Positions 1-4,788 of a stretch of 5,281 bases of DNA are shown here, piece after piece. Positions within the stretch are counted from its first letter, which is position 1; every line of letters starts with the position of its first letter. The notes under the pieces were generated by a model that was not told the origin of the DNA, did no database searches, and saw only the letters and a list, made by a program, of their open reading frames with translations. The position numbers and the translations under genes are program-made. Location: positions 1 to 5,281 of the forward strand of contig JADFXO010000281.1 of NCBI GenBank assembly GCA_015233485.1, given 5' to 3'. This DNA comes from Nitrospirota bacterium. Lineage in GTDB: Bacteria > Nitrospirota > Thermodesulfovibrionia > Thermodesulfovibrionales > Magnetobacteriaceae.

Positions 1-2
1 TC

Positions 3-104
3 CGCAGCGTAGCACAGAAAATGAGAGAGCTTATGCTTAACATTCGCTTGGTCTTCGACTACTTACGTATGTCAAAAAACTCTGCTTCTACGGCACTTGC
101 CTGA
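3..104 (+). CDS. Possible C-terminal end of an unknown protein (partial, 5' end outside window)
   Basis: An open frame enters from the left edge and ends at TGA 102-104, giving 33 residues that finish ...FDYLRMSKNSASTALA. I do not recognise a family. The reason to consider it coding is that the last 15 codons resemble a second copy at 385-429, which ends YLRMSKKPVTAACV before TAA. In the best-conserved stretch two of the differences are silent (TTA/TTG for Leu, CGT/CGG for Arg), and both copies stop at the same point. A run of 33 codons is short enough to occur by chance, so this is only a suggestion. The alternative is a non-coding intergenic repeat. Confidence 0.25.
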   Translation, partial: RSVAQKMRELMLNIRLVFDYLRMSKNSASTALA

Positions 105-124
105 TGGAGAACAAATTTACCGTG
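61..124 (+). repeat. Diverged direct repeat, copy A
   Basis: This 64-bp segment aligns without gaps to 386-449, at about 46 of 64 positions by hand count. Identity is concentrated at the two ends: the first 20 bp differ at three positions, and the last 17 bp (agaacaaatttaccgtg, 108-124) are identical. The middle is poorly conserved. The two copies are 325 bp apart and flank the palindromic repeat. It could be a duplicated gene end plus 3' sequence, or part of a dispersed intergenic element. Confidence 0.6.
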
Positions 125-242
125 TAGGGGTGTCACGGCTAATTTATTCTGACCGAAAAAGTAAATTATTACAGGAAGTTGCAATCAATTCTGGACATTT
201 ACTCGCTATTTGACTTTTTGTCGTCAATGCCGGTCCACCCCG

Positions 243-348
243 CCGTCATTCCGGCTTGTCCGGAATCTGTCCCTAATCTTTCGCATATACACAATACCCT
301 TATAAAACAATGGCCTAAAGACAGATTCCGGACAAGCCGGAATGACGG
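243..348. repeat. Long inverted repeat, MITE/REP-like palindromic element
   Basis: Two arms of 28 bp (243-270 and 321-348) are perfect reverse complements; one further pair, 271 with 320, extends them to 29. They enclose a non-palindromic centre of about 48 bp. The arms begin ccgtcattccggcttgtc. Outside the arms a weaker symmetry continues (ttttt-gtcgtc near 215-222 against gacaac-aaaag near 359-368), so the element may be somewhat larger. I see no target-site duplication and no transposase frame. Palindromic repeats containing GTCATTCCGG-like arms are widespread in intergenic DNA of many bacteria; this looks like one of them, either a non-autonomous mobile element or a REP-type sequence. Confidence 0.8.
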
Positions 349-375
349 ACAGGACAAGGACAACAAAAGAGTTGA

Positions 376-432
376 GCATCACGTTACTTGCGGATGTCAA
401 AAAAACCGGTAACTGCCGCCTGCGTATAATGT
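376..432 (+). pseudogene. Possible remnant of a gene 3' end, paralogous to 3-104
   Basis: In the frame beginning GCA 376, directly after TGA 373-375, the sequence reads ASRYLRMSKKPVTAACV and stops at TAA 430-432. It matches the last residues of the fragment ending at 104 (YLRMSK, then a small-residue tail of equal length). The palindromic element ends 28 bp upstream, and no open frame continues through it in this phase. If the tail is coding-derived, the rest of the gene was lost or displaced. The protein family is not recognised, and the whole reading depends on only about 15 codons. Confidence 0.2.
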
Positions 433-449
433 AGAACAAATTTACCGTG
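386..449 (+). repeat. Diverged direct repeat, copy B
   Basis: This is the second copy of the 64-bp repeat seen at 61-124. The last 17 bp (433-449) are identical to copy A, and similarity stops abruptly afterwards. Copy B lies just upstream of the prepilin gene, and its internal difference from copy A creates the TATAAT at 425-430. Confidence 0.6.
425..430 (+). promoter_or_regulatory. Candidate -10 element for the prepilin gene
   Basis: A perfect TATAAT hexamer lies about 100 nt upstream of the TTG start at 531. At 16-18 bp further upstream there is only an A-rich tract (AAAAAC), not a TTGACA-like -35, so the promoter call rests on the -10 alone. I saw no clear GG-N10-GC sigma-54 site upstream of the gene. 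Confidence 0.25.
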
Positions 450-518
450 GACGCTGCCGCAGAGGGTTGAATTAACTAGCCCATGTTTGTTACGATACCT
501 TGGATGACAAAATATAAT

Positions 519-525
519 AAGGTGG
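519..525 (+). promoter_or_regulatory. Ribosome binding site deciding the prepilin start
   Basis: AAGGTGG lies 5 nt before TTG 531. It favours TTG 531 over the in-frame ATGs at 483 and 504, which have no comparable site at a proper distance. TTG 531 also yields a typical short prepilin leader. Confidence 0.7.
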
Positions 526-530
526 TTCAC

Positions 531-1070
531 TTGAGAGATATAAGGGGTTTTTCGTTAGTTGAACTCATGGTTGTGATTGCGATAATCAGCTTGTTGACCG
601 CCATCGCGGTGCCGGCGTTTCTGGGGCAGAGGGAAAAGGCAAAGGTGAGGGCAACCTCGGCAAGCGCGGTGAGCGCGGTTGCCGACTTGCAGGGGTATCT
701 CGACTGGTATGTCGCCGGCGAGCCATATATGATCCTCACCGATGTGGCAGGCACACAAGGATGCTTCGAGGTTGCGACCCCTGTCTCGGCGGATCAGACT
801 TGCGCAGCCGTCTTCAATCAAGCCGGCGCCGGTACATATCCAGTCTTCCCGGGAGGCTTGGCCACGGTTATCTCCCACTTTATCTCCCATCATACGTTTA
901 AGGGAGACGTGAGCGCATTTACTGGCAGTCCATTGTTCGTGTCTGCGTCCCCAGGTGACGGTCAGATTCTTCTAAGCCCGATGAGCAGCAACATCGTTGT
1001 TATGCTTGCTTATGCAACAAACTCCACATCTCCAATATTCAGCCAAATCCAAATGGTAACTATACGCTAA
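531..1070 (+). CDS. Type IV prepilin-like protein (class III signal peptide)
   Basis: This is a 179-aa protein with the leader MRDIRG followed by the N-methylation/cleavage motif: cleavage is expected after Gly6, leaving Phe1 and the conserved Glu5 of the mature protein (GFSLVELMVVIAII). Residues 7-31 form the hydrophobic helix that anchors pilins in the inner membrane and packs in the filament core. A PilD-type prepilin peptidase would process it. The globular part has only two cysteines (78 and 91), spaced like a possible disulfide loop, and ends in a Ser/Thr-rich beta-type region. TTG 531 was chosen because AAGGTGG precedes it and gives a 6-residue leader; ATG 483 would give a 22-residue leader. 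Major pilin, minor pilin or type II secretion pseudopilin cannot be distinguished from the sequence. No other pilus gene is in the window, and the gene converges on the dsr operon, so no functional link is implied. Confidence 0.9.
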   Translation: MRDIRGFSLVELMVVIAIISLLTAIAVPAFLGQREKAKVRATSASAVSAVADLQGYLDWYVAGEPYMILTDVAGTQGCFEVATPVSADQTCAAVFNQAGAGTYPVFPGGLATVISHFISHHTFKGDVSAFTGSPLFVSASPGDGQILLSPMSSNIVVMLAYATNSTSPIFSQIQMVTIR

Positions 1071-1166
1071 TCTGCTGACATCGACGCAGCCGTTAACCGG
1101 AGTACCGAAGCCACCAACAGGCGGCAGCCTAATTTTAATAAATAAAACATGTGCGAGAATATGAGA

Positions 1167-1189
1167 CGAAGGGGGATTATCCCCCTTCG
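1167..1189. terminator. Hairpin between convergent genes, candidate bidirectional terminator
   Basis: A perfect 10-bp stem (cgaaggggga / tcccccttcg) closes on a 3-nt loop. It lies 97 bp past the prepilin stop and 20 bp past the stop of the cytochrome gene on the other strand. The downstream tract is weak on the plus side (cctttaatccgttta) and only mildly U-rich on the minus side. It can serve both converging transcripts, either as a modest intrinsic terminator or as an mRNA 3'-end stabiliser. Confidence 0.7.
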
Positions 1190-1208
1190 CCTTTAATCCG
1201 TTTACTTA

Positions 1209-1736
1209 TTAGTATGTTATCTTTCGGATAGATGCGTTTTCGTGGCACTTATTGCAGAACTGATCAGCAACAGGGTGGCAGCCTGAACAGGTGGCTATGG
1301 TTTCTCTGCCGCTTATAATCGCTTCGTCATGGGTGGTCGTCCAAGACTCTATAGGTGTGTGGCTTGGAGGGGGTGGAATCCCAGGCGCCGGCATCTCTAA
1401 CGCCAGCACATCCTTGTATGTCTTGCCGGCAAAGACCGCTTCTACTCCCGCATATTCGTGGCATTTATTACAGAATTTGTCGGGTTCGTGATGGCATGGA
1501 AGGCAGTTGGTATCCTTTAGCTTTCCCTTGCGCATTAATGTCATGTGATTGGTGGCTATCTTGTCTTTAACGTGATACCATGGAAATAAATGAATACCCA
1601 CAGGCACCTGCAGGGCTGACTCTCCTTTGGCGCCGACTGCCGGCGCCTCCGGTCTCTCACATCCAGCGGCAACCATCGCAAACACCCCAAGCAGCACTAT
1701 CAATATAATTCTATACCTCAAGACTCTCTCTACCAT
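1209..1736 (-). CDS. Membrane-anchored tetraheme c-type cytochrome, DsrJ-like, of the dsr operon
   Basis: This 175-aa exported protein has a basic N-terminus, a hydrophobic segment (10-25) and a lipobox-like VAAGC (Cys26), so it is probably a periplasm-facing lipoprotein or is retained by its signal anchor. Four CxxCH haem motifs are present: C78-H82, C89-H93, C150-H154 and C161-H165. They form two modules repeated 72 residues apart. In each, a His (64, 136) lies 14 residues before the first Cys, then CxxCH-x6-CNKCHE follows; those histidines are good candidates for distal ligands. The first module (HM-L...CxxCH...FCNKCHEYA-V) resembles DsrJ, but DsrJ has three haems and an extra Cys used as a haem ligand, and neither feature is seen here. 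Position and coupling (start overlaps dsrK stop as TAATG; AAGGAGA at 1744-1750, 7 nt away) suggest it exchanges electrons with DsrMK. That role is inference. No dsrO or dsrP follows. Confidence 0.87.
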   Translation of the reverse strand: MVERVLRYRIILIVLLGVFAMVAAGCERPEAPAVGAKGESALQVPVGIHLFPWYHVKDKIATNHMTLMRKGKLKDTNCLPCHHEPDKFCNKCHEYAGVEAVFAGKTYKDVLALEMPAPGIPPPPSHTPIESWTTTHDEAIISGRETIATCSGCHPVADQFCNKCHENASIRKITY

Positions 1737-3325
1737 TATACACTCTCCTTCGCGCCAAGCACTATGGCTCTGCCTACCAGCTGATGAATTCCGCCGACCT
1801 CTTCCATGGCAACGCCATACTCAGGGAACATCTTGCTCAACTGCGCCTTGCATATTGCGCATATCAGGGCTACAAAGTTGACGCCGCTTTCGCGTTTGGC
1901 GTAATGGTATGCCTGCATTCTCGGCATCGCCCCCTTTACCCTTGTGGCCATCATGTCGTCGCCAAGCAGTCCCTGTCCGGCGCCGCAGCAGAATGTCCTT
2001 TCTTTTATCGTATCTGCCGGCATTTCCACGAATTTTTCACAGACCCCGCGTATAACCGCCCTGGGAATCTCAAACTGCCCGTTTGGCATCCCACCCAACT
2101 CCATCCCCCTTGCTACCTGGCAGGAGTCGTGCATCGTTACGATAAACTCTTCATTGGCCGACTTGTCTATCTTCAGGGCGCCGCGGTTGAGCAAGTCATT
2201 GGTAAGTTCGCATATATGTTGCGGTCTCTTGTACTTTTGGTCGAGATAATCAAACGGCCCCCACATGGTGTTGCTGTAGCTGCTCAGCACCCTCCACATA
2301 TGCCCGCATTCGCCGCCCACTACGCGCTTAACCTTTAACGCCCTTGCGGCCTCCCATATCCTCTTGTTTATCTTTTTCATGTGTTCATAGTTGTGGATAA
2401 ACAGGCCAAAGTTGCCACCCTCTGAGGCATGGGTGCTCATCGTCCAGCTTATGCCGGCCTGATGAAATACCTTCGCGTACCCGTAGAGAGATTCAATATG
2501 CGGAGAGGCAAAAAAGTCCGCGCTCGGTGTTACAAACAACACCTCTGCCCCCTCTACGTCAATCGGGACCTTTATATCTAAGCCTGTCTCTTCCTGAAGT
2601 TCATCCTGAACGAACTCAAGGGCGTTTACGATGGCGTTTTGCTGCATCCCGAGATTGTTCCCGATAACCTGCGCTTTAAAGATAATCTCGTGCAAATACT
2701 TCTGGACAATTCCTACGCTGTTTAATATTTCCCTCGCGGCCATCGTTATCTCGGCCGTGTCTATGCCGTACGGACAAAAAACTGAGCAGCGCCTGCACTC
2801 TGAACACTGGTAGAAATACGTGTACCACATGACAAGCAGCTCCTCGGAGAGATCCGAGCCGTTTACAAACCTGCTGCCGAAGAGTTTTCCGGGCAGCGTG
2901 AAATATCTCCTGTAAACCTTGCGCATAAGCTCTTGTCTGGCTACGGGCATGTTGAGAGGGTCGCCTGTGCCAAGATAATAGTGGCACTTGTCAACGCACG
3001 CCCCACACTTTACACAGATGTCCATGTAGAGCTTTACGGAGCGGTACTTTTTGAGCATCTCATCCATCTTCCTGAGGAAGACCTCTTTCCAGTTCGGTAC
3101 TAATCCACCGGCGGGGTATCCAAGATGCTCCAGCATTTCTTTGGCCGTCAGCAATTGGGGCTTTACGCTCAACATAGATTTTGGGTTTAGTTCCGGGATG
3201 TTAATCTCGCCGGTGAGCTTGACCGCCTTGACCTTTATTTTAGAAAACTTCAGTTGTTCCTGTATTCTTTCATTGGCTTCGCAGGCTTCGTTACACTGCT
3301 CCTCAGCCGTTTTTTCTTTTGTCAT
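1736..3325 (-). CDS. dsrK: DsrK, HdrD-like iron-sulfur subunit of the DsrMK(JOP) complex
   Basis: This 529-aa cytoplasmic protein carries two [4Fe-4S] ferredoxin-type clusters, C104-x2-C107-x2-C110-x3-C114 and C174-x2-C177-x2-C180-x3-C184 (the latter ending CPYGID). The C-terminal half is heterodisulfide-reductase-like: GGECGH near 337-342, then a CCG-domain signature of DSC (Cys402), FCCGAG (446-447) and CAIC (489, 492), which would bind the special catalytic cluster. In the family, this site reduces the DsrC trisulfide using electrons from DsrM. Length is close to known DsrK proteins (about 550 aa). Start: GGAGGT lies 7 nt before ATG 3325 but only 1 nt before the in-frame TTG at 3331, so ATG is preferred. 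It begins 15 nt after the dsrM stop and overlaps the cytochrome gene by one base, which indicates one transcript. Cysteines at 11 and 15 in the N-terminal acidic region have no obvious assignment. Confidence 0.95.
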   Translation of the reverse strand: MTKEKTAEEQCNEACEANERIQEQLKFSKIKVKAVKLTGEINIPELNPKSMLSVKPQLLTAKEMLEHLGYPAGGLVPNWKEVFLRKMDEMLKKYRSVKLYMDICVKCGACVDKCHYYLGTGDPLNMPVARQELMRKVYRRYFTLPGKLFGSRFVNGSDLSEELLVMWYTYFYQCSECRRCSVFCPYGIDTAEITMAAREILNSVGIVQKYLHEIIFKAQVIGNNLGMQQNAIVNALEFVQDELQEETGLDIKVPIDVEGAEVLFVTPSADFFASPHIESLYGYAKVFHQAGISWTMSTHASEGGNFGLFIHNYEHMKKINKRIWEAARALKVKRVVGGECGHMWRVLSSYSNTMWGPFDYLDQKYKRPQHICELTNDLLNRGALKIDKSANEEFIVTMHDSCQVARGMELGGMPNGQFEIPRAVIRGVCEKFVEMPADTIKERTFCCGAGQGLLGDDMMATRVKGAMPRMQAYHYAKRESGVNFVALICAICKAQLSKMFPEYGVAMEEVGGIHQLVGRAIVLGAKESV

Positions 3326-3332
3326 TATCAAT

Positions 3333-3338
3333 ACCTCC
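3333..3338 (-). promoter_or_regulatory. Ribosome binding site deciding the dsrK start
   Basis: On the minus strand GGAGGT sits between the dsrM stop and dsrK. Spacing to ATG 3325 is 7 nt; spacing to the upstream TTG 3331 is 1 nt. This removes two residues from the longest open frame. Confidence 0.8.
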
Positions 3339-3340
3339 GT

Positions 3341-4120
3341 CTATCCTTTATCCCAGGGATTTATATACCTGACTTCTCTGGCGTTGTTTATCATGTTTCT
3401 GGTCGGACTGAAGAAGTAACCCCCGGCGTGCATCAGCTTACTAAATGGGAAATATATAAGCAGCAGCGCTACCAAACTTAAATGGGTTATAAATAACGAA
3501 TTCCCGGGCGCGTGATGCGGGTGCATAATCATAACAAGGAAAGGCGTTTTCAACTCCAAAAGCTCAAGCATAAATGCCTTCCCCTCAATGATGTTTGGCC
3601 TAAATCGCTCATAGTGCAGCATTATCCCGCTTTGAACGATCCCCATAATTAACAAAAGCACGAAGTAATCGGCAAAGGAGCTTACATAGTTTACCTTTTT
3701 GTTTATAAACCTTCTAAGAAACAGAACAACAAGCGCCACCATCAGCAAAGAAGCAATAGCCAACGCGCCATTGCCAAGAGCGATTATAAACCCGGGCACC
3801 GGATTAACGAAATATCTCAGGTGCCTTATGATCATTAAAAAAAACGTAAAATGAAACACCCATCCCGCTATAAAAAGCAGCGTGGTGCCTTTGGCCAGGC
3901 TCCTGAAAAAAAACACATCCCCGGCCATCCTCATTATCACGCCTGACAGGGTGGTGGGCTGAGGAGTTTGCGGTATCTTTAACGGTTGAGGAGTCTTATA
4001 GTATCCATAATATATTTTACATAAGAACCCGGCGACAAAAACCAGGCAGGCTGCATAAACTATTCCACTGACATACATGTCAATCATGAATTTTATACCA
4101 TTCATCATACCATTCATCAT
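3341..4120 (-). CDS. dsrM: DsrM, NarI-like dihaem cytochrome b membrane subunit
   Basis: This is a 259-aa integral membrane protein with five hydrophobic segments, near residues 18-38, 79-98, 113-134, 149-168 and 210-230. Histidines 90 and 100 (10 apart) and 213 and 231 (18 apart) reproduce the spacing of the haem b ligands of NarI, the nitrate reductase gamma subunit, so two haems b are expected. The family oxidises or reduces menaquinone and passes electrons to its partner iron-sulfur subunit, here DsrK, encoded 15 nt downstream. The start is uncertain: four in-frame ATGs (4120, 4117, 4108, 4105) arise from a tandem 12-bp duplication, with a GGCGGA just upstream at 4121-4126. The frame also stays open to a TTG at 4177, but that stretch lacks a ribosome binding site and contains an inverted repeat, so I treat it as leader. 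Gene family is certain; only the N-terminus is open. Confidence 0.92.
   Translation of the reverse strand: MMNGMMNGIKFMIDMYVSGIVYAACLVFVAGFLCKIYYGYYKTPQPLKIPQTPQPTTLSGVIMRMAGDVFFFRSLAKGTTLLFIAGWVFHFTFFLMIIRHLRYFVNPVPGFIIALGNGALAIASLLMVALVVLFLRRFINKKVNYVSSFADYFVLLLIMGIVQSGIMLHYERFRPNIIEGKAFMLELLELKTPFLVMIMHPHHAPGNSLFITHLSLVALLLIYFPFSKLMHAGGYFFSPTRNMINNAREVRYINPWDKG
4097..4120 (-). repeat. Tandem 12-bp duplication at the dsrM start
   Basis: Two perfect tandem copies of ATGATGAATGGT (minus strand) give MMNGMMNG at the dsrM N-terminus and place four candidate ATGs in frame. This is likely a replication-slippage product. Confidence 0.85.
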
Positions 4121-4130
4121 TCCGCCCGTT

Positions 4131-4151
4131 GAGCCGCTTGCGTGACGGCTC
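4131..4151 (-). other. Inverted repeat in the dsrM leader
   Basis: GAGCCG and CGGCTC form a perfect 6-bp stem with a 9-nt loop, ending 10 nt before the first dsrM ATG and 4 nt before its GGCGGA. In the mRNA it could influence ribosome access to dsrM or mark a processing site. It argues mildly against the stretch up to TTG 4177 being coding. Confidence 0.5.
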
Positions 4152-4184
4152 TCTTTAAATTCCTTGATATTGCACAAACTGGAA

Positions 4185-4209
4185 ACGCCTAGTAGAAACT
4201 ACCAGGCGT
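4185..4209 (-). other. Intercistronic RNA hairpin between dsrC and dsrM
   Basis: Read on the minus strand, ACGCCTGGTAG and CTACTAGGCGT form an 11-bp stem with a TTT loop. The single non-Watson-Crick position is G-U in minus-strand RNA but A-C in the plus strand, so the structure favours the dsr transcript. No U-tract follows, so it is more likely a 3'-end stabiliser or processing element for dsrC mRNA than a full terminator. A T9 run (4256-4264) lies nearer the dsrC stop but lacks a strong stem before it. Confidence 0.6.
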
Positions 4210-4271
4210 CCATTATCCTTTGCCAATATTCGGCGCGGACATTACGCCCTCACCGAAAAAAAAAGCTCACT

Positions 4272-4607
4272 TTATACGCAGCCTGTAGGCTTGGGAAGTC
4301 CTGCATATCTACATGCCTGCTTCGCCGGGCCGTCTGGAAACAACTGATAGAGGTACTTGGTGTTGCCCTTGTCGGCTCCCATCGTCTTCTTTATTTCTTT
4401 TACCAGTATCTTGATCATCGGGGCTATCTGGTACTGCTGATAGTATGACCTTAAAAAGTTAATTACTTCCCAGTGGGGCTCTGTGAGATCAAGGTTGTCT
4501 TCCTTTGACAACATCTTCGCCAAATCCTCTGACCAATCGTTCAGGTTTGTCAGATAACCGTCCTCGTCAAGCTCGATCTTCTTTCCGGCACATTCGATTG
4601 TACGCAT
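4272..4607 (-). CDS. dsrC: DsrC, sulfur-carrier substrate of dissimilatory sulfite reductase
   Basis: This 111-aa protein of the DsrC/TusE family ends ACRYAGLPKPTGCV. Both redox cysteines of true DsrC are present, Cys99 and the penultimate Cys110, separated by ten residues on the flexible C-terminal arm; TusE-type proteins keep only the last one. In the family DsrAB loads sulfite-derived sulfur between these cysteines as a trisulfide, which DsrMK then reduces. Sequence blocks such as GYLTNLNDW, EPHWEVINFLR, YQIAPMIKIL and NTKYLYQLFPDGPAKQAC are characteristic. From memory, the segment before YLYQLFP is about seven residues longer than in Desulfovibrio DsrC and closer to that of Allochromatium. 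Start: AGGAGG (4614-4619) abuts ATG 4613 directly but lies 6 nt from ATG 4607, so the latter is preferred. It is first of the dsrC-dsrM-dsrK order, 151 nt before dsrM, which places substrate and reductase in one locus. Confidence 0.96.
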   Translation of the reverse strand: MRTIECAGKKIELDEDGYLTNLNDWSEDLAKMLSKEDNLDLTEPHWEVINFLRSYYQQYQIAPMIKILVKEIKKTMGADKGNTKYLYQLFPDGPAKQACRYAGLPKPTGCV

Positions 4608-4613
4608 ATTCAT

Positions 4614-4619
4614 CCTCCT
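4614..4619 (-). promoter_or_regulatory. Ribosome binding site deciding the dsrC start
   Basis: A perfect AGGAGG on the minus strand lies 6 nt from ATG 4607 and 0 nt from ATG 4613. It is the strongest ribosome binding site in the window, fitting a highly translated carrier protein. Confidence 0.85.
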
Positions 4620-4696
4620 GTTTGTTATAAATTAATCTTCGGGAAACTCCCTTTCTGTTTGATTATCTCCTCTGCTTTCAATAACCTTACAAAGTT

Positions 4697-4721
4697 AATA
4701 TACCTGACGCCCTACCGTCAA
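4697..4721 (-). promoter_or_regulatory. Candidate dsrC promoter/operator with 5-N6-5 dyad
   Basis: TGACG and CGTCA form a perfect inverted repeat with a 6-nt spacer (4705-4720), the geometry of CRP/FNR-family sites. It overlaps a minus-strand TTGACG (4721-4716) that could act as -35. A TATATT follows at 4702-4697, but only 13 nt away, and at 17 nt there is only TTAACT. A regulator-assisted promoter is therefore more plausible than a strong constitutive one. It lies 90-114 nt upstream of the dsrC start. No matching regulator gene is in the window. Confidence 0.4.
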
Positions 4722-4760
4722 ATAAAATTTATTAATAAGTTTATCAATAAATTCTATTAA
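4721..4760. repeat. AT-rich tract with near-direct 15-bp repeats
   Basis: AATAAAATTTATTAA (4721-4735) and AATAAATTCTATTAA (4746-4760) differ at two positions, and the whole tract is almost entirely A+T. It lies immediately upstream (minus strand) of the possible dsrC -35, where an UP-element or curved DNA would sit. The function is inference. Confidence 0.5.
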
Positions 4761-4788
4761 GCCCGTTATTCCTCGTTCTACAGGCGTT

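Larger units (their letters stand above)
1..530. other. Gene-poor left edge with repeats
   Basis: No convincing complete gene lies here. The open frames across 179-439 on both strands are produced by the palindromic repeat at 243-348 and show no family features. What can be supported is a possible C-terminal coding fragment (3-104), a diverged 64-bp direct repeat (61-124 and 386-449), a long perfect inverted repeat (243-348), a lone TATAAT (425-430), and the ribosome binding site of the prepilin gene (519-525). Confidence 0.7.

Noticed and set aside
179..439. Overlapping open frames on both strands across the inverted repeat
   Set aside because: Both share the peptide VIPACPESV because they read the two arms of the same palindrome. 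This is a signature of a repeat, not of protein coding.
513..518. TATAAT just before the prepilin gene as its promoter
   Set aside because: It abuts the ribosome binding site at 519-525, so a transcript starting downstream of it would lack that site.
483..530. Upstream ATG starts (483, 504) for the prepilin
   Set aside because: They give 22- and 15-residue leaders without a well-spaced ribosome binding site, whereas TTG 531 has AAGGTGG at 5 nt and a 6-residue leader.
531..1070. Electrically conductive pilin (e-pilin) partnering the cytochrome
   Set aside because: The protein is much longer than the short Geobacter-type PilA-N, aromatic residues are not concentrated, and it is on a separate convergent transcript. 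Proximity alone is not evidence.
1209..1736. Assignment as tetraheme cytochrome c3 (TmcA-like)
   Set aside because: Cytochrome c3 has CxxCH mixed with CxxxxCH and a different His pattern; all four motifs here are CxxCH in two identical-spacing modules that resemble DsrJ.
1784..2338. 184-codon plus-strand open frame opposite dsrK
   Set aside because: It lies wholly antisense to the iron-sulfur and CCG region of dsrK, has no ribosome binding site or recognisable motif, and is explained by codon bias on the other strand.
3051..3419. 122-codon plus-strand open frame opposite the dsrK start and dsrM end
   Set aside because: It is antisense to two well-supported genes; its apparent hydrophobicity reflects the complement of their coding sequence.
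4256..4264. Intrinsic terminator at the T9 run after dsrC
   Set aside because: Only a 4-bp stem (AAAG/CTTT) could form before the run, too weak for a confident terminator call; noted as part of the structured gap instead.
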